A DNA stretch of 64,000 nucleotides from Clostridiales bacterium (GCA_015056325.1 SVGL01000006.1:1-64000); one strand, 5' to 3'; numbered from the stretch's first letter, positions 7,805 through 17,331 are shown. Notes: generated from the letters alone by a model not told the origin. Numbers and translations are program-made.

Positions 7805-8680
7805 ATGATGGAACATGTGATCACCGCCGCAGAATCCGGGCGTCGGCTGCGGGACGTGCTTCGCCAGGTGATGGGCGTGAGCTATTCCGCCATGAAGAGC
7901 GCCAAATGGGACGGACGCATCACCGTGGACGGCGTCGCCACGCCGGTGGATGCCTTCGTCCGCGAGGGACAGCTGGTGCGTATCCGATTCAAAGAGGCTG
8001 CGCCGGTATATGAGGTCAAGCCCTACCACATTCCGCTGGTCATCCCTTATGAGGACGAGCACCTCTATGTCATCGACAAGCCTGCGCCCCTTGCCAGCCA
8101 GTCCAGCCTGAATCACCCGGACGACGCGCTGGAGAATGCGCTGTATGCCCATTTGGGCTGCCCGACGGATTTCATCTACCGCCCGGTCAACCGACTGGAC
8201 AAGGGCACCAGTGGGCTGATGATCGTCGCCAAGGACGCCCACGCCCAGCACCGGCTGCAGAAGATGCTGCACTCGGACGACTTCGCACGGCAGTACCTGG
8301 CCGTGGTAGAGGGTACGCTGCCCGCCAGATCCGGCGTCATCGACGCACCCATCGGCAAGGAGGACGCCGCCAGTATCCGCCGCCTGGTGCGGGATGACGG
8401 CAAGCCCTCCGTCACGCATTATGAGGTGCTGGAGGAGCGTAATGGCCGCTCTTTGGTGCGGCTGCGGCTGGAAACCGGGCGCACCCATCAAATCCGCGTG
8501 CACATGGCCCATCTGGGCTGCCCGGTCTGCGGAGATTTCCTCTACGGGACTGAACTAGCGGAGCTGCCGGGGCGGTTCGCGCTGCACTCCCACGAGCTCA
8601 CGCTCACCCATCCGCTGACCATGGAAGGGCTGCACATCGTGTCGCCCCTGCCGGAGAAGCTCAGGGCGCTGCTTGGGTGA
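7805..8680 (+). CDS. RluA-family pseudouridine synthase
   Basis: Converts uridines in rRNA or tRNA to pseudouridine. The 291-residue product has an S4-like RNA-binding N-terminus (residues about 1-65) and the RluA catalytic domain with RPVNRLDKGTSGL, where Asp132 is the catalytic aspartate, plus the RLETGRTHQIRVH signature and the closing HSHELTLTHP block. GGGAG five bases before the double ATG sets the start; a longer in-frame start lies inside the promoter and is rejected. Which uridine it modifies (RluD/YlyB/YjbO-like) cannot be told. Its 3' end overlaps the convergent pyruvyl transferase gene by 20 bases. Confidence 0.9.
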   Translation: MMEHVITAAESGRRLRDVLRQVMGVSYSAMKSAKWDGRITVDGVATPVDAFVREGQLVRIRFKEAAPVYEVKPYHIPLVIPYEDEHLYVIDKPAPLASQSSLNHPDDALENALYAHLGCPTDFIYRPVNRLDKGTSGLMIVAKDAHAQHRLQKMLHSDDFARQYLAVVEGTLPARSGVIDAPIGKEDAASIRRLVRDDGKPSVTHYEVLEERNGRSLVRLRLETGRTHQIRVHMAHLGCPVCGDFLYGTELAELPGRFALHSHELTLTHPLTMEGLHIVSPLPEKLRALLG

Positions 8681-9725
8681 TGGCGTCCTTGAGCCACACC
8701 TTGGCAGATTCTGCTTTGGCAGCAAGGTTCGCATTGACCACATCCCAGTCCGCATGGATCAGATTGCTGACGCCGAGGTTGCGCAGCAGCTGGTCGATGC
8801 GGCTGTTTTTGCTTTCGGGGTCATCCTCGCGGTAGCGGCGGACGATGGTGCACTTCTTGTTGAGGATCGCCGAGAAGGTCGCGCCGTGGAAGCTGTCTGT
8901 CACCACATGAACCGCACCGCCAATGAGACCCAGCCAGCGCTGGGGCGGCACGTCCTCCTCCAGGGGGTAACCAGCATTGCGGGCCCCCTCCGTTCGGGGA
9001 ATCACGCGGACAGCACAGCCTTCGCGCTTGGCAACTGCCGCCACCGTCTCCCAATAGGACGGGTTATCGCCGATGAAGTAGCACAGGATGTATTTCTCCT
9101 GGGGGATATTCATGTCCATCACAGACTGCCACTTGTCCTTCGGGACAAGCATCACCGGGTCGGGCATGACAGCAGGCTCGATGCCGGTCATCCGGCGGAT
9201 CAGCTCAGCACCCTCAGCTTCCCGCATAGACACAGCGGAGAAAAGCTTCACCAGCCTGGCAATCTTGCGCTGCTTGGCACGTTTGGGCATGTCCTTCACG
9301 CCCAGGGACGGCGCGTAAGACACCTTCGGCTTGTCCGTGAAATCCAGGAAGTAAGCCGGATTCAGCCACACCGGCGACCAGATCTGATCCGAGCCGCACA
9401 GGAGCACGTCAAAATCCGCCGCAGCCTTCGCCAGCGTCGCATGGTCTCGACAGGGCGCGGTGGTTCGGATGTTTTCCTTGCGAAATTCATCAAAGCCGCC
9501 GTGCATTTTGCCGGTGGCGCTCTTTTTGCGCATGCCCTCCAGGATCAGCTTGGGCGAGTTGCCGCTCAGCAGCAGGTTGCAGATCTTCTCCTGCTTGGAG
9601 GGTGCATAGTCGATATGGGTGGCGTCAAAGCCCATGTCCTCAAGCGTGCGCTGAAGCGCCCAGGCCTGCAGGATGGAGCCGTAATTGTCATTGTGGAGGA
9701 AGGTCATCATCCCGATGCGGGTCAT
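8661..9725 (-). CDS. Polysaccharide pyruvyl transferase family protein
   Basis: A 354-residue protein of the CsaB/PssM pyruvyl transferase family, which adds ketal pyruvate from PEP to sugars of secondary cell-wall polymers or exopolysaccharide. Visible are the N-terminal GMMTFLHNDNYGSILQAWAL, DFDVLLCGSDQIWSP, the PDPVML strand and the late VHVVTDSFHGATFSAIL signature. Start chosen at MTRIGMM because GAGGTGA precedes it; upstream in-frame ATGs have no site. It is transcribed alone, away from topB, from a promoter in the shared 92-base gap. The exact acceptor sugar is unknown; a role in decorating the polymer handled by the nearby LCP/Cps genes is inference. Confidence 0.87.
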   Translation of the reverse strand: MTRIGMMTFLHNDNYGSILQAWALQRTLEDMGFDATHIDYAPSKQEKICNLLLSGNSPKLILEGMRKKSATGKMHGGFDEFRKENIRTTAPCRDHATLAKAAADFDVLLCGSDQIWSPVWLNPAYFLDFTDKPKVSYAPSLGVKDMPKRAKQRKIARLVKLFSAVSMREAEGAELIRRMTGIEPAVMPDPVMLVPKDKWQSVMDMNIPQEKYILCYFIGDNPSYWETVAAVAKREGCAVRVIPRTEGARNAGYPLEEDVPPQRWLGLIGGAVHVVTDSFHGATFSAILNKKCTIVRRYREDDPESKNSRIDQLLRNLGVSNLIHADWDVVNANLAAKAESAKVWLKDAITQAAP

Positions 9726-9743
9726 AAAATCACCTCGTAAGCA

Positions 9744-9773
9744 CATTATACCACGCTTGCACATCGCCGTCAA
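9744..9773 (-). promoter_or_regulatory. Sigma-A promoter of the pyruvyl transferase gene
   Basis: TTGACG (9773-9768), 18 bases, TATAAT (9749-9744) on the minus strand. It overlaps the divergent topB promoter, so the two may compete for polymerase. Confidence 0.75.
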
Positions 9774-9785
9774 ACGTGATACAAT
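9757..9785 (+). promoter_or_regulatory. Sigma-A promoter of topB
   Basis: TTGCAC, 17 bases, TACAAT preceded by TGA (extended -10). About 30 bases before the topB ATG; the -35 region is interleaved with that of the divergent gene. Confidence 0.7.
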
Positions 9786-9817
9786 ACATTGATTTCATTT
9801 TGAAGGGAGGCAGCCAC

Positions 9818-12004
9818 ATGGGCCGCACCGTCGTCGTAGCCGAGAAGCCCAGCGTGGGGCGGGATATCGCCCGCGTGCTCAAATGCACCCAGCGCGGCCA
9901 GGGCTGCCTGATGAACGACAAGTGGGTCGTCACCTGGGCTGTGGGTCATCTGGTGACCCTGGTGGAGCCGGACGAGCTGGACGAAAAGTACAAGAAGTGG
10001 CAGTTCGACACCCTGCCCATCCTGCCCACTGACATACCGCTGAAGGTTATCTATCAGTCCCGCGACCAGTACAAGGTGGTCAAGGAGCTCATCAACGCCG
10101 CCGACACCGACCGCCTCGTCTGCGCGACAGACGCGGGACGCGAGGGCGAGCTGATCTTCCGTTACATCTATCATAAGGCCAAGTGCAAGAAGCCCTTCGA
10201 CCGCCTGTGGATTTCCTCCATGACCGATGAAGCCATCCAGGAAGGCTTCCGCAATATTCAATCCGGCGAAAAGTACGATGGTCTGTACCGCAGCGCCCAG
10301 TGCCGCTCCCAGGCGGACTGGTTGGTCGGCATGAACGCCAGCCGCGCCTTCACGCTGAAGTACGATACGCTGCTCTCCGTGGGCCGCGTACAGACCCCGA
10401 CACTGGCGATCCTGGTCAAGCGCCGCAAGGAGATTGAGGACTTCAAGCCCGAAGAATACGCCACCGTCACCGCAGATTTCGGCGACTATAAGGGCGTGTG
10501 GTTCCACGAGAAGCTGGAGCCGGACACCCACATTCCGAAGATCGACGCGGCCAAAGCCATCGCGGCGGAGGTCAAGGGCAAGCCTGCCCGCGTCATTTCT
10601 GCTGAGACAGTCCGCAAGAAGGAGCCCCCTCCCCAGCTCTACGACCTGACCAGTCTGCAGCGGGACGCCAACCGTCTCCTCGGCTTCACCGCGGACAAGA
10701 CCCTGAAGGTCGCCCAGAGCCTCTACGAGACCCGCAAGGCCCTCACCTATCCCCGTACCGACAGCCGCTATCTCCCGCCGGACATGATCCCTCGCGTCGT
10801 GCAAACCATGAAGCTGCTGCCTGCCTCGTATCAAGCTCTTGTTCCCGGCGCGCTGCCCAATGGCAAGCTGCCCGTCAGCAAGCGTACTGTGGATCAGACC
10901 AAGGTCACCGACCACCATGCCATCATCCCCACAGCCCAGCGGGTGAACCCGGAGAGCTTTACCGAGGACGAGAGGCAGCTCTACGACCTGGTGGCCCGGC
11001 GGATGCTGGCAGCGTTCTATCCCTGGTGCGAATACGACGCAACAAAGGTTATCACCGAGGTCGATGGCGACAAGCAACCCCATCGCTTCCGCACGACGGG
11101 CCGCACAGTCATCGTGAACGGCTGGCATGACGTGCCGCCGCTGGCCAACGTACCCAAAGCGAAGTCTACAAAGAAAAAGTCCCCCGAGGAAGAGGAAGTC
11201 GCCCTGCCGCCCCTGCAGGAAGGCGACACCCGCACGGTCAAATCCGCCACCGTGAAGGAAGACAAGACCAAGCCGCCTGCTCACATGAACGATGCCTCCC
11301 TGCTGGCCGCAATGGAAAGCGCCGGCAAGGAGCTGGAGGACGAGGAGCTTGCCAAGCTGATGAAGGGCAGCGGCATTGGTACGCCTGCCACCCGCGCCGC
11401 CATCATCGAGAGGCTGATCAAGGTCGGGTACGCCGTGCGCAAGAGCAAGCTGATCATCGCCACCGACAAGGGCGTGCAGCTCATTGCCATCATGCCCCAA
11501 GAGATCGCCTCCCCCGAAATGACCGGCCGCTGGGAGCTGGCGCTGGATCAGATCACCGACGGCAAGCAGGATGCGGACAAGTTCATGGACTCCATCCGCA
11601 AGTTCTCGACCTTCCTGGTGGATTACGCCCGCAACAACCGCGCAGCCGTCGCCTTCCCCGATGACGGCAGGCGGAAAAAGTTCACCCAGAAATTCGTCGC
11701 CAAGGGCGCCCTGGTGGACGGCTGTAAATGTCCCGTCTGCAAGGAGGGCAACGTGCTGGAGACCCAGCGTTCCTTCATGTGCTCCCGCGCGGCAGAGGGC
11801 TGCAGGTTCACCCTTTGGAAGGACTGCCTGACCCGCGGCGGCGGACCGGAGCTTTCCGCCAAGCTGGTGCAGCTGGTTTTGGCGAACCAGGTCGTGCGCG
11901 GCTCGACGGGCGTGATCATGGTGGATGAGAAGCAGATTCAGTTCTTCCCCAACGGGACGGACATGGCATCTGCACGGAGGGCACTGACATATGAAAAAAA
12001 GTAA
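9818..12004 (+). CDS. topB: DNA topoisomerase III
   Basis: Type IA topoisomerase that decatenates and relaxes DNA through a 5'-phosphotyrosine link. 728 residues: an N-terminal Toprim domain with VVAEKPSVGRDIARVL and ATDAGREGE, the GRVQTPTL motif, and ALTYPRTDSRYLP with catalytic Tyr311. An insertion rich in lysine and glutamate sits near residue 450. The C-terminus has a four-cysteine mini-zinc-ribbon (CKCPVCKEG...CSRAAEGC). GGGAGG is eight bases before the ATG. The last 14 bases overlap the start of the next small gene. Confidence 0.95.
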   Translation: MGRTVVVAEKPSVGRDIARVLKCTQRGQGCLMNDKWVVTWAVGHLVTLVEPDELDEKYKKWQFDTLPILPTDIPLKVIYQSRDQYKVVKELINAADTDRLVCATDAGREGELIFRYIYHKAKCKKPFDRLWISSMTDEAIQEGFRNIQSGEKYDGLYRSAQCRSQADWLVGMNASRAFTLKYDTLLSVGRVQTPTLAILVKRRKEIEDFKPEEYATVTADFGDYKGVWFHEKLEPDTHIPKIDAAKAIAAEVKGKPARVISAETVRKKEPPPQLYDLTSLQRDANRLLGFTADKTLKVAQSLYETRKALTYPRTDSRYLPPDMIPRVVQTMKLLPASYQALVPGALPNGKLPVSKRTVDQTKVTDHHAIIPTAQRVNPESFTEDERQLYDLVARRMLAAFYPWCEYDATKVITEVDGDKQPHRFRTTGRTVIVNGWHDVPPLANVPKAKSTKKKSPEEEEVALPPLQEGDTRTVKSATVKEDKTKPPAHMNDASLLAAMESAGKELEDEELAKLMKGSGIGTPATRAAIIERLIKVGYAVRKSKLIIATDKGVQLIAIMPQEIASPEMTGRWELALDQITDGKQDADKFMDSIRKFSTFLVDYARNNRAAVAFPDDGRRKKFTQKFVAKGALVDGCKCPVCKEGNVLETQRSFMCSRAAEGCRFTLWKDCLTRGGGPELSAKLVQLVLANQVVRGSTGVIMVDEKQIQFFPNGTDMASARRALTYEKK

Positions 12005-12422
12005 TGTGCGGCGCTGCTTACAGGCATTGATTGAAAAAAACAAGGTATTGCTGATCATTTGGCTGCTGCTTGGGTTTGTTTGTCTGGCAACGCAGATACA
12101 TTCCTTCAATCTTGCCCTTACTGTGACGCAGCTGCTTCCTCTGGGCCTGCTCACGGTGTTGCTCTGGCCTGATTTCTTTGGCCCATGCTGTGAATTGCTC
12201 ATCAAAAAATCACTGATTGAGCGAACTGTCCATGTGAATTACGCCAGAGCCACTATTACTTCAAAAAGCGGACGATATACCGAGGTCAAAACCTGCGAGA
12301 TTCCTGAAGAGTTACGCTATCACATGCCCATCCCCGATGATATGATCGTGGGTAAACGTCTGACCATCGGCTATTTACCGAAGGCCCGCATCATCCTGTA
12401 TGTGGAAAAACCCAAAGATTGA
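11991..12422 (+). CDS. Hypothetical small membrane protein overlapping topB
   Basis: A 143-residue protein I do not recognise. Two hydrophobic segments (about residues 20-38 and 42-60) are followed by a cytoplasmic or external domain of beta character (ERTVHVNYARATITS..., GKRLTIGYLPKARIILYVEK) that resembles the small OB/SH3-like tails of other two-helix proteins. It starts 14 bases inside topB in another frame, so it is probably co-transcribed and coupled. Its A+T content looks clearly higher than that of topB and pckA, as for other small membrane genes in this window (see 24670, 33593, 44296). A hairpin terminator follows. Confidence 0.75.
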   Translation: MKKSNVRRCLQALIEKNKVLLIIWLLLGFVCLATQIHSFNLALTVTQLLPLGLLTVLLWPDFFGPCCELLIKKSLIERTVHVNYARATITSKSGRYTEVKTCEIPEELRYHMPIPDDMIVGKRLTIGYLPKARIILYVEKPKD

Positions 12423-12429
12423 TCTTCCT

Positions 12430-12453
12430 GCCTCCGGAGCTTCCGGAGGCTTT
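12430..12453 (+). terminator. Terminator after the topB unit
   Basis: GCCTCCGGA and TCCGGAGGC form a perfect 9-bp stem with a 3-base loop, followed by TTT only; a moderate terminator eight bases after the stop codon. Confidence 0.65.
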
Positions 12454-12494
12454 CCCATTGTCCAAAATTCTCCGAAAAATTCCCTGTTTTCCCC

Positions 12495-12523
12495 TTGATT
12501 TTTCTTTAACAATGGTGTACTAT
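12495..12523 (+). promoter_or_regulatory. Sigma-A promoter of pckA
   Basis: TTGATT, 17 bases, TACTAT. It gives an 80-base leader that contains a TTGTCC/GGACAA inverted repeat. Confidence 0.65.
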
Positions 12524-12544
12524 GTATGCTGAGGGAATAAGGGA

Positions 12545-12563
12545 TTGTCCGCATCCAGGACAA
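12545..12563 (+). promoter_or_regulatory. Inverted repeat in the pckA leader
   Basis: TTGTCC and GGACAA flank a 7-base centre about 15 bases after the likely transcription start. It could be an operator or an RNA hairpin; no regulator can be named from the sequence and it does not match a cre site. Confidence 0.3.
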
Positions 12564-12607
12564 GCCTTTCACCCATAAATATTTTGAGAAACGAGGTTGT
12601 TTGCATC

Positions 12608-14212
12608 ATGGCACTGCTTGACCTGACCAAGTACGGCATCACCGGTACCACCGAGATCGTGCACAATCCTTCCTTTGAAATGCTGTTTGAAGAAGAGATG
12701 AATCCCGCTCTGGAGGGCTTCGAGAAGGGCCAGCTGACTGAGCTGGGCGCCGTGAACGTCATGACCGGCATCTATACCGGCCGCTCCCCCAAGGACAAGT
12801 TCATCGTCATGGACGAGAACTCCAAGGACACCGTGTGGTGGACCTCCGATGAGTTCAAGAATGACAACAAGCCCGCCTCTCAGGAAGCCTGGGCCGAGTG
12901 CAAGCGCCTGGCGCAGGAGCAGCTGTCCAACAAGAAGCTGTACGTCATGGACGTTTTCTGCGGCACCAACAAGGATTCCCGCATGGCCATCCGCTTCATC
13001 ATGGAGGTCGCCTGGCAGGCTCACTTCGTGAAGAACATGTTCATCAACCCCACCGAGGAAGAGCTGGCCAACTTCGAGCCTGACTTCGTCTCCTACAACG
13101 CTGCCAAGGCCAAGGTGACCAACTACAAGGAGCTGGGCCTGAATTCCGAGACCGCTGCCATCTTCAACATCACCTCCAAGGAGCAGGTCATCCTGAACAC
13201 CTGGTACGGCGGCGAGATGAAGAAGGGCATGTTCTCCATGATGAACTACTATCTGCCCCTGAACGGCATGGCCTCCATGCACTGCTCCGCCAACACCGAC
13301 ATGAACGGCGAGAACACCGCCCTGTTCTTCGGCCTGTCCGGCACCGGCAAGACCACCCTGTCCACCGATCCCAAGCGTCTGCTGATCGGCGATGACGAGC
13401 ACGGCTGGGACGACAACGGCGTCTTCAACTTCGAAGGCGGCTGCTACGCCAAGGTCATCAACCTGGACAAGGACTCCGAGCCCGACATCTACAACGCCAT
13501 CAAGCGCAACGCGCTGCTGGAGAACGTGACCGTGGATGAGAACGGCGTGTGTGACTTCAACGACGGCTCCGTCACCGAGAACACCCGCGTTTCCTACCCC
13601 ATCGATCACATCGAGAAGATCGTCCGCCCCGTGTCTGCCGGCCCCGACGCCAAGAACGTCATCTTCCTGTCCGCTGACGCCTTCGGCGTTCTGCCCCCCG
13701 TCAGCATCCTGACCCCCGAGCAGACCAAGTACTACTTCCTGTCCGGCTTCACCTCCAAGCTGGCCGGCACCGAGCGCGGCATCACCGAGCCCACCCCCAC
13801 CTTCTCCGCCTGCTTCGGCGCTGCCTTCCTGGAGCTGCACCCCACCAAGTACGGCGAGGAGCTGGTCAAGAAGATGGAGAAGTCCGGCGCCAAGGCCTAC
13901 CTGGTCAACACCGGCTGGAACGGCACCGGCAAGCGCATCTCCATCAAGGATACCCGCGGCATCATCGACGCCATCCTGGATGGCTCCATCCTGAAGGCTG
14001 AGACCAAGAAGATCCCCTACTTCGACTTCGAGGTTCCCACCGCTCTGCCCGGCGTTGATCCCAAGATCCTGGATCCCCGCGACACCTACGCTGACGCCGC
14101 CGAGTGGGAGACCAAGGCCAAGGATCTGTCCGCCCGCTTCATCAAGAACTTCACCAAGTACACCGGCAACGACGAGGGCAAGGCCCTGGTCGCCGCTGGC
14201 CCCCAGCTGTAA
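12608..14212 (+). CDS. pckA: Phosphoenolpyruvate carboxykinase (ATP type)
   Basis: Interconverts oxaloacetate plus ATP with PEP, ADP and CO2. The 534-residue product matches the ATP-dependent family in length. Visible are [24 protein letters not shown] with the metal-binding lysine, the kinase loop [11 protein letters not shown] (residues 242-252), the IGDDEHGW block, and the [18 protein letters not shown] segment. Codon choice is very strongly biased toward C-ending codons, as in highly expressed genes. The start at [10 protein letters not shown] fits the family; GAGG lies about 11 bases upstream. In anaerobes this enzyme often runs toward oxaloacetate with ATP gain; the oxaloacetate decarboxylase pump nearby supports that direction (inference). 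Confidence 0.96.
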   Translation: MALLDLTKYGITGTTEIVHNPSFEMLFEEEMNPALEGFEKGQLTELGAVNVMTGIYTGRSPKDKFIVMDENSKDTVWWTSDEFKNDNKPASQEAWAECKRLAQEQLSNKKLYVMDVFCGTNKDSRMAIRFIMEVAWQAHFVKNMFINPTEEELANFEPDFVSYNAAKAKVTNYKELGLNSETAAIFNITSKEQVILNTWYGGEMKKGMFSMMNYYLPLNGMASMHCSANTDMNGENTALFFGLSGTGKTTLSTDPKRLLIGDDEHGWDDNGVFNFEGGCYAKVINLDKDSEPDIYNAIKRNALLENVTVDENGVCDFNDGSVTENTRVSYPIDHIEKIVRPVSAGPDAKNVIFLSADAFGVLPPVSILTPEQTKYYFLSGFTSKLAGTERGITEPTPTFSACFGAAFLELHPTKYGEELVKKMEKSGAKAYLVNTGWNGTGKRISIKDTRGIIDAILDGSILKAETKKIPYFDFEVPTALPGVDPKILDPRDTYADAAEWETKAKDLSARFIKNFTKYTGNDEGKALVAAGPQL

Positions 14213-14235
14213 TAGCTGACAAAACGATAAGCATG

Positions 14236-14265
14236 CTCCCCTGACGCAAGTCGGGGGAGTTTTTT
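14236..14265 (+). terminator. Strong terminator after pckA
   Basis: CTCCCCTGAC pairs with GTCGGGGGAG (one G-U) around GCAA, followed by TTTTTT. Confidence 0.9.
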
Positions 14266-14280
14266 CGAGAAAACAGAAAT

Positions 14281-14307
14281 GACGGCGCACCAATATGGTA
14301 CGCCGCC
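14281..14307 (-). terminator. Hairpin after the 14331 gene
   Basis: On the minus strand GGCGGCGTACC and GGTGCGCCGTC pair with G-U wobbles around a short loop, then ATTTCTGTTTT. Probable end of the minus-strand transcript from GH43/pepF. Confidence 0.5.
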
Positions 14308-14330
14308 TTCATCATGCTGTTATTCAAAAA

Positions 14331-14672
14331 TCATTCCCAGTCACACAGTCCCTTCGACTCCAGGTACGCCTGCTGGTAGTCCATATAGTCATCCACCAGT
14401 GCAGCAACCTTCACGGCCTGCTCAGGGGTCAGCTTGTTGTTGGCCACAATGGTCTCCACAATGTGCTCGAAGGCGTCGTCATCCTCGTAGTACTCGTCGC
14501 CCGCGTTGCCCTCGGCGTCCAGCACGCCTTCCTTGTGCATGTAGTCCATGTCTGCGTCGATGGCCTGGCTGATCAGGCTCTCGATCATGTCCTTGAGGTC
14601 AGGGTGATCCTTGGGCTGAATGCGCTTGACGATGAAAGCCAGCGCTTCGGCCTTGTCGTAACCGTTCATCAT
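14331..14672 (-). CDS. Small acidic conserved hypothetical protein
   Basis: A 113-residue acidic, largely helical, cytoplasmic protein with no motif I can name. It has an aspartate/glutamate-rich middle (DEYYEDDDAFEHIVE) and a C-terminus DYQQAYLESKGLCDWE. GAGGAGG nine bases before the first of two ATGs gives the start. It lies 22 bases after the methyltransferase gene and is the last gene of a minus-strand run GH43, pepF, methyltransferase, this gene. Its role is unknown. Confidence 0.75.
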   Translation of the reverse strand: MMNGYDKAEALAFIVKRIQPKDHPDLKDMIESLISQAIDADMDYMHKEGVLDAEGNAGDEYYEDDDAFEHIVETIVANNKLTPEQAVKVAALVDDYMDYQQAYLESKGLCDWE

Positions 14673-14693
14673 GTTGATTTTCCTCCTCAAAGG

Positions 14694-15524
14694 TCAACGG
14701 TGACCGTCAAAGTCCCGCTGTCTTGCGATTTCGTACAGGCAGATGCTGGCCGCGCAGCCCACGTTGAGGCTGCTGGCCGCGCCGTAGATCGGGATGCGCA
14801 GCAGCAGATCGCAGCTTTCCTTCCAGGCCTTGGACATGCCGAAGGTCTCGTTGCCCACGATCAGCACCGTCGGGCGGGTGAAATCCGCCTCGTGGAAGCA
14901 CATCGTGCCCTTAGCGCTGGTACCGGCGATCTGGAAATCCCCCAGGCTGCGGATGAATTCCACCGCCAACTCGCAACTGTTCAGCGCCAAAACCGGCAGG
15001 TGGAACACCGTGCCGATGCTTGCCCGGATGCACTGGGTATCATAAGGGTCCGCCGCATGGCCGGTCATCAGCACACCGCAGGCACCGAATGCATCCGCCG
15101 AGCGGATGATGGTACCCAGGTTTCCGGGGCTGGTCGGGCGGTCGCAGAGCACCAGCAGCGGGGTCTTCGCAGCCTTGACGGCATCGCGAAGGCGCACTTC
15201 CCCATCGCTGCGCTGATGCAATATGCACACCAGCTCGCAGGGATTCTCCCGGTCGGACAGCTCCGCCAGCAGCGCGGCAGGCATGGGATGCAGCACCTCC
15301 GGGGCAGCCTTGCGGATCATGTCCTCCGCCCAGCCGGAGAGGCGCTTGTCCTCTGCATAAGCGATGGATTCGAATTGCTCACCGCCTGCGATGGCCTGCT
15401 CCACGGGGTGCACGCCCTCCAGGAAATAGAGCTTCATGTGCGTCCGCTTTTCCCTGTTGCGGCGAAGGGTTTCGTACAGCTGAAACACGTCGTTCCGGCT
15501 GCGTATGGGTTGCGTACGAGGCAT
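14694..15524 (-). CDS. TrmH/SpoU-family RNA 2'-O-methyltransferase
   Basis: AdoMet-dependent ribose methyltransferase of the SPOUT superfamily acting on rRNA or tRNA. The 276-residue protein has an N-terminal substrate-binding part and the trefoil-knot domain with all three SpoU motifs: [28 protein letters not shown] and IPIYGAASSLNVGCAASICLYE shortened here to its first 19 residues' core. GGAGG six bases upstream supports the start. It is 16 bases after pepF. Whether it methylates 23S rRNA G2251-type sites (RlmB/TsnR-like) cannot be decided from sequence alone. Confidence 0.88.
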   Translation of the reverse strand: MPRTQPIRSRNDVFQLYETLRRNREKRTHMKLYFLEGVHPVEQAIAGGEQFESIAYAEDKRLSGWAEDMIRKAAPEVLHPMPAALLAELSDRENPCELVCILHQRSDGEVRLRDAVKAAKTPLLVLCDRPTSPGNLGTIIRSADAFGACGVLMTGHAADPYDTQCIRASIGTVFHLPVLALNSCELAVEFIRSLGDFQIAGTSAKGTMCFHEADFTRPTVLIVGNETFGMSKAWKESCDLLLRIPIYGAASSLNVGCAASICLYEIARQRDFDGHR

Positions 15525-15540
15525 ATGTAACCTCCGAAAA

Positions 15541-17331
15541 TTATGCGAGTGCAGCCTTGAACTTCTCCAGGGTCTCCTTGAAGACCTTCATGGCCGCACG
15601 GATAGGCTCAGCCTTGGACATGTCAATGCCCGCCAGCTTCAGGGCCTCGATGGGCGGCACGGAGCAACCAGCGCTCAGGAACTTGCGGTAGTCCTTAACA
15701 GCAGATTCGCCCTCGTTCAGGATGCGCTCGGACAGGCTCACCGCCGCGCACAGACCGGTGGCGTACACGTACACGTAGAAGCTGCGGTAGAAGTGCGGGA
15801 TGCGCAGCCACTCGTTGCCGATCAGCTCGTCCACGTCGCAAACGCCGCCGTAGTACAGCTTGTTCAGATCGTAGTACACCTTGGTCATGGCATCCTTGGT
15901 CAGGGGCTGGCCCTTTTCGGCCATGGTGTGGGCGATGTACTCGAATTCAGCGAACATCGTCTGGCGGAACACGGTGGTGCGGAACTGCTCCAGGAAGTGG
16001 TTCAGCAGATAGGCCTGGGCCTTCTTGTCGTCCTTGAACTGCTCAAGCAGGTAGCGCATCATGACCGCCTCATTGCAGGTAGATGCAACCTCTGCCACAA
16101 AGAGGCTGTAGCTGCTCTTGGGCGCGGGCTGGTTGGTGTTGGAATAGAAGGAGTGCATGGAGTGACCCAGCTCATGGGCGATGGTGAAGGTGTCGCTCAG
16201 GTTGTCGTTATGGTTGAGCAGCACATAGGGGTGGACATTGCGCAGGTTGCCGGAGGAGAAGGCGCCAGAGGACTTGTTCTCGGTGGGATACACGTCGATC
16301 CAGCCGCCCACGCGGGCCTCGCGCAGCTTGGCAAGGTAGTCCTCACCCATGGGAGTCAGGCCCTCCAGCACCATGTCGAAGGCCTTGTCATAGGGCAGCT
16401 CCATCTTGAAGTCGCTGACCATGGGCGTGTACAGATCGTACATGTGCAGCTCGTCCAGCTTCATGGACTCCTTGCGCAGCTGAAGATACTCGTTCAGCGT
16501 GGGGATGGCCTCGTGGATGACGGAGATCAGGTTGTCGTAGACCTCCTCAGGGATCTGCAGAGGCTCCATCTTGGCTGCACGGCAGGAGGCGTACTTGTAG
16601 GCATTGGCCATGAAGACGTCCTTCTGGACATTGGCCGCATAGGTAGCGGCGATGGTGTTGGCGTACTTGCCGTAGGTGCCCATGATGCCATCGAAGCCCT
16701 GCTTGCGCACATCGCGGTTTGCATCGCGGATGAAAGAGGAATAGGTACCCTCAGTCAGGGTGCGCGCAGTACCGTCGGGCATCACAACATCCGGGAACTT
16801 CATGTCCACGTCAGTCAGCATGGAGAAGATGTTGTTGGGGGCGCCTGCCACCTGACCCATCATAGCGATGAGCTTCTCCTGCTCCTTGGGCAGGGCGTGG
16901 GCCTTCTGGCGCAGCAGGCCCTCGATGTAGGTGTCGTAATCCTTCATCTCGGGATCAGCGGCGATCTCCTTCAGGGCTGCCTCGTCCATCGCCAGCAGCT
17001 CAGGCTCCACGAAGGACATCATGGTCTGCACCTGCACAGCGGTCTGCATCAGCTTGGCCTTCAGAGACTGGGCCACAGGATCGGCGTTGTCGGTCTCCTT
17101 GCGCAGGAAGGCGTAGGAGAACACGGGGCTCATCTTCTCATCCAGCTCGAAATAAGCGCGGATCACCTTGCGGGGATCTTCGGCCACCTTGCCGTCATAC
17201 TGTACAAAGGCCTTGACCTCCTCCAGAACGGAAGCCATCGCAGCCTCCCAGGCCTCGTCATTGGGATAGATGTGGGTCAGGTCCCACTTGTACTGAGCAG
17301 CCACGTCCTCGCGGCGGCGGATATCAGCCAT
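15541..17331 (-). CDS. pepF: Oligoendopeptidase F (M3 metallopeptidase)
   Basis: Cytoplasmic zinc peptidase that cleaves oligopeptides of about 7-17 residues. 596 residues, the family length. The zinc site HELGHSMHS (near residue 386) is followed about 25 residues later by the third ligand in FVAEVAST, as expected for M3B enzymes; the N-terminal helical domain begins RREDVAAQYKWDL, typical for PepF. GAGG precedes the ATG. It sits 46 bases after the GH43 gene and 16 before the methyltransferase, suggesting a common transcript. Confidence 0.94.
   Translation of the reverse strand: MADIRRREDVAAQYKWDLTHIYPNDEAWEAAMASVLEEVKAFVQYDGKVAEDPRKVIRAYFELDEKMSPVFSYAFLRKETDNADPVAQSLKAKLMQTAVQVQTMMSFVEPELLAMDEAALKEIAADPEMKDYDTYIEGLLRQKAHALPKEQEKLIAMMGQVAGAPNNIFSMLTDVDMKFPDVVMPDGTARTLTEGTYSSFIRDANRDVRKQGFDGIMGTYGKYANTIAATYAANVQKDVFMANAYKYASCRAAKMEPLQIPEEVYDNLISVIHEAIPTLNEYLQLRKESMKLDELHMYDLYTPMVSDFKMELPYDKAFDMVLEGLTPMGEDYLAKLREARVGGWIDVYPTENKSSGAFSSGNLRNVHPYVLLNHNDNLSDTFTIAHELGHSMHSFYSNTNQPAPKSSYSLFVAEVASTCNEAVMMRYLLEQFKDDKKAQAYLLNHFLEQFRTTVFRQTMFAEFEYIAHTMAEKGQPLTKDAMTKVYYDLNKLYYGGVCDVDELIGNEWLRIPHFYRSFYVYVYATGLCAAVSLSERILNEGESAVKDYRKFLSAGCSVPPIEALKLAGIDMSKAEPIRAAMKVFKETLEKFKAALA

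Noticed and set aside
9770..14293. Long minus-strand frames opposite topB and pckA
   Set aside because: Both are shadows of strongly biased genes; products are Gly/Val/Leu-rich without motifs.
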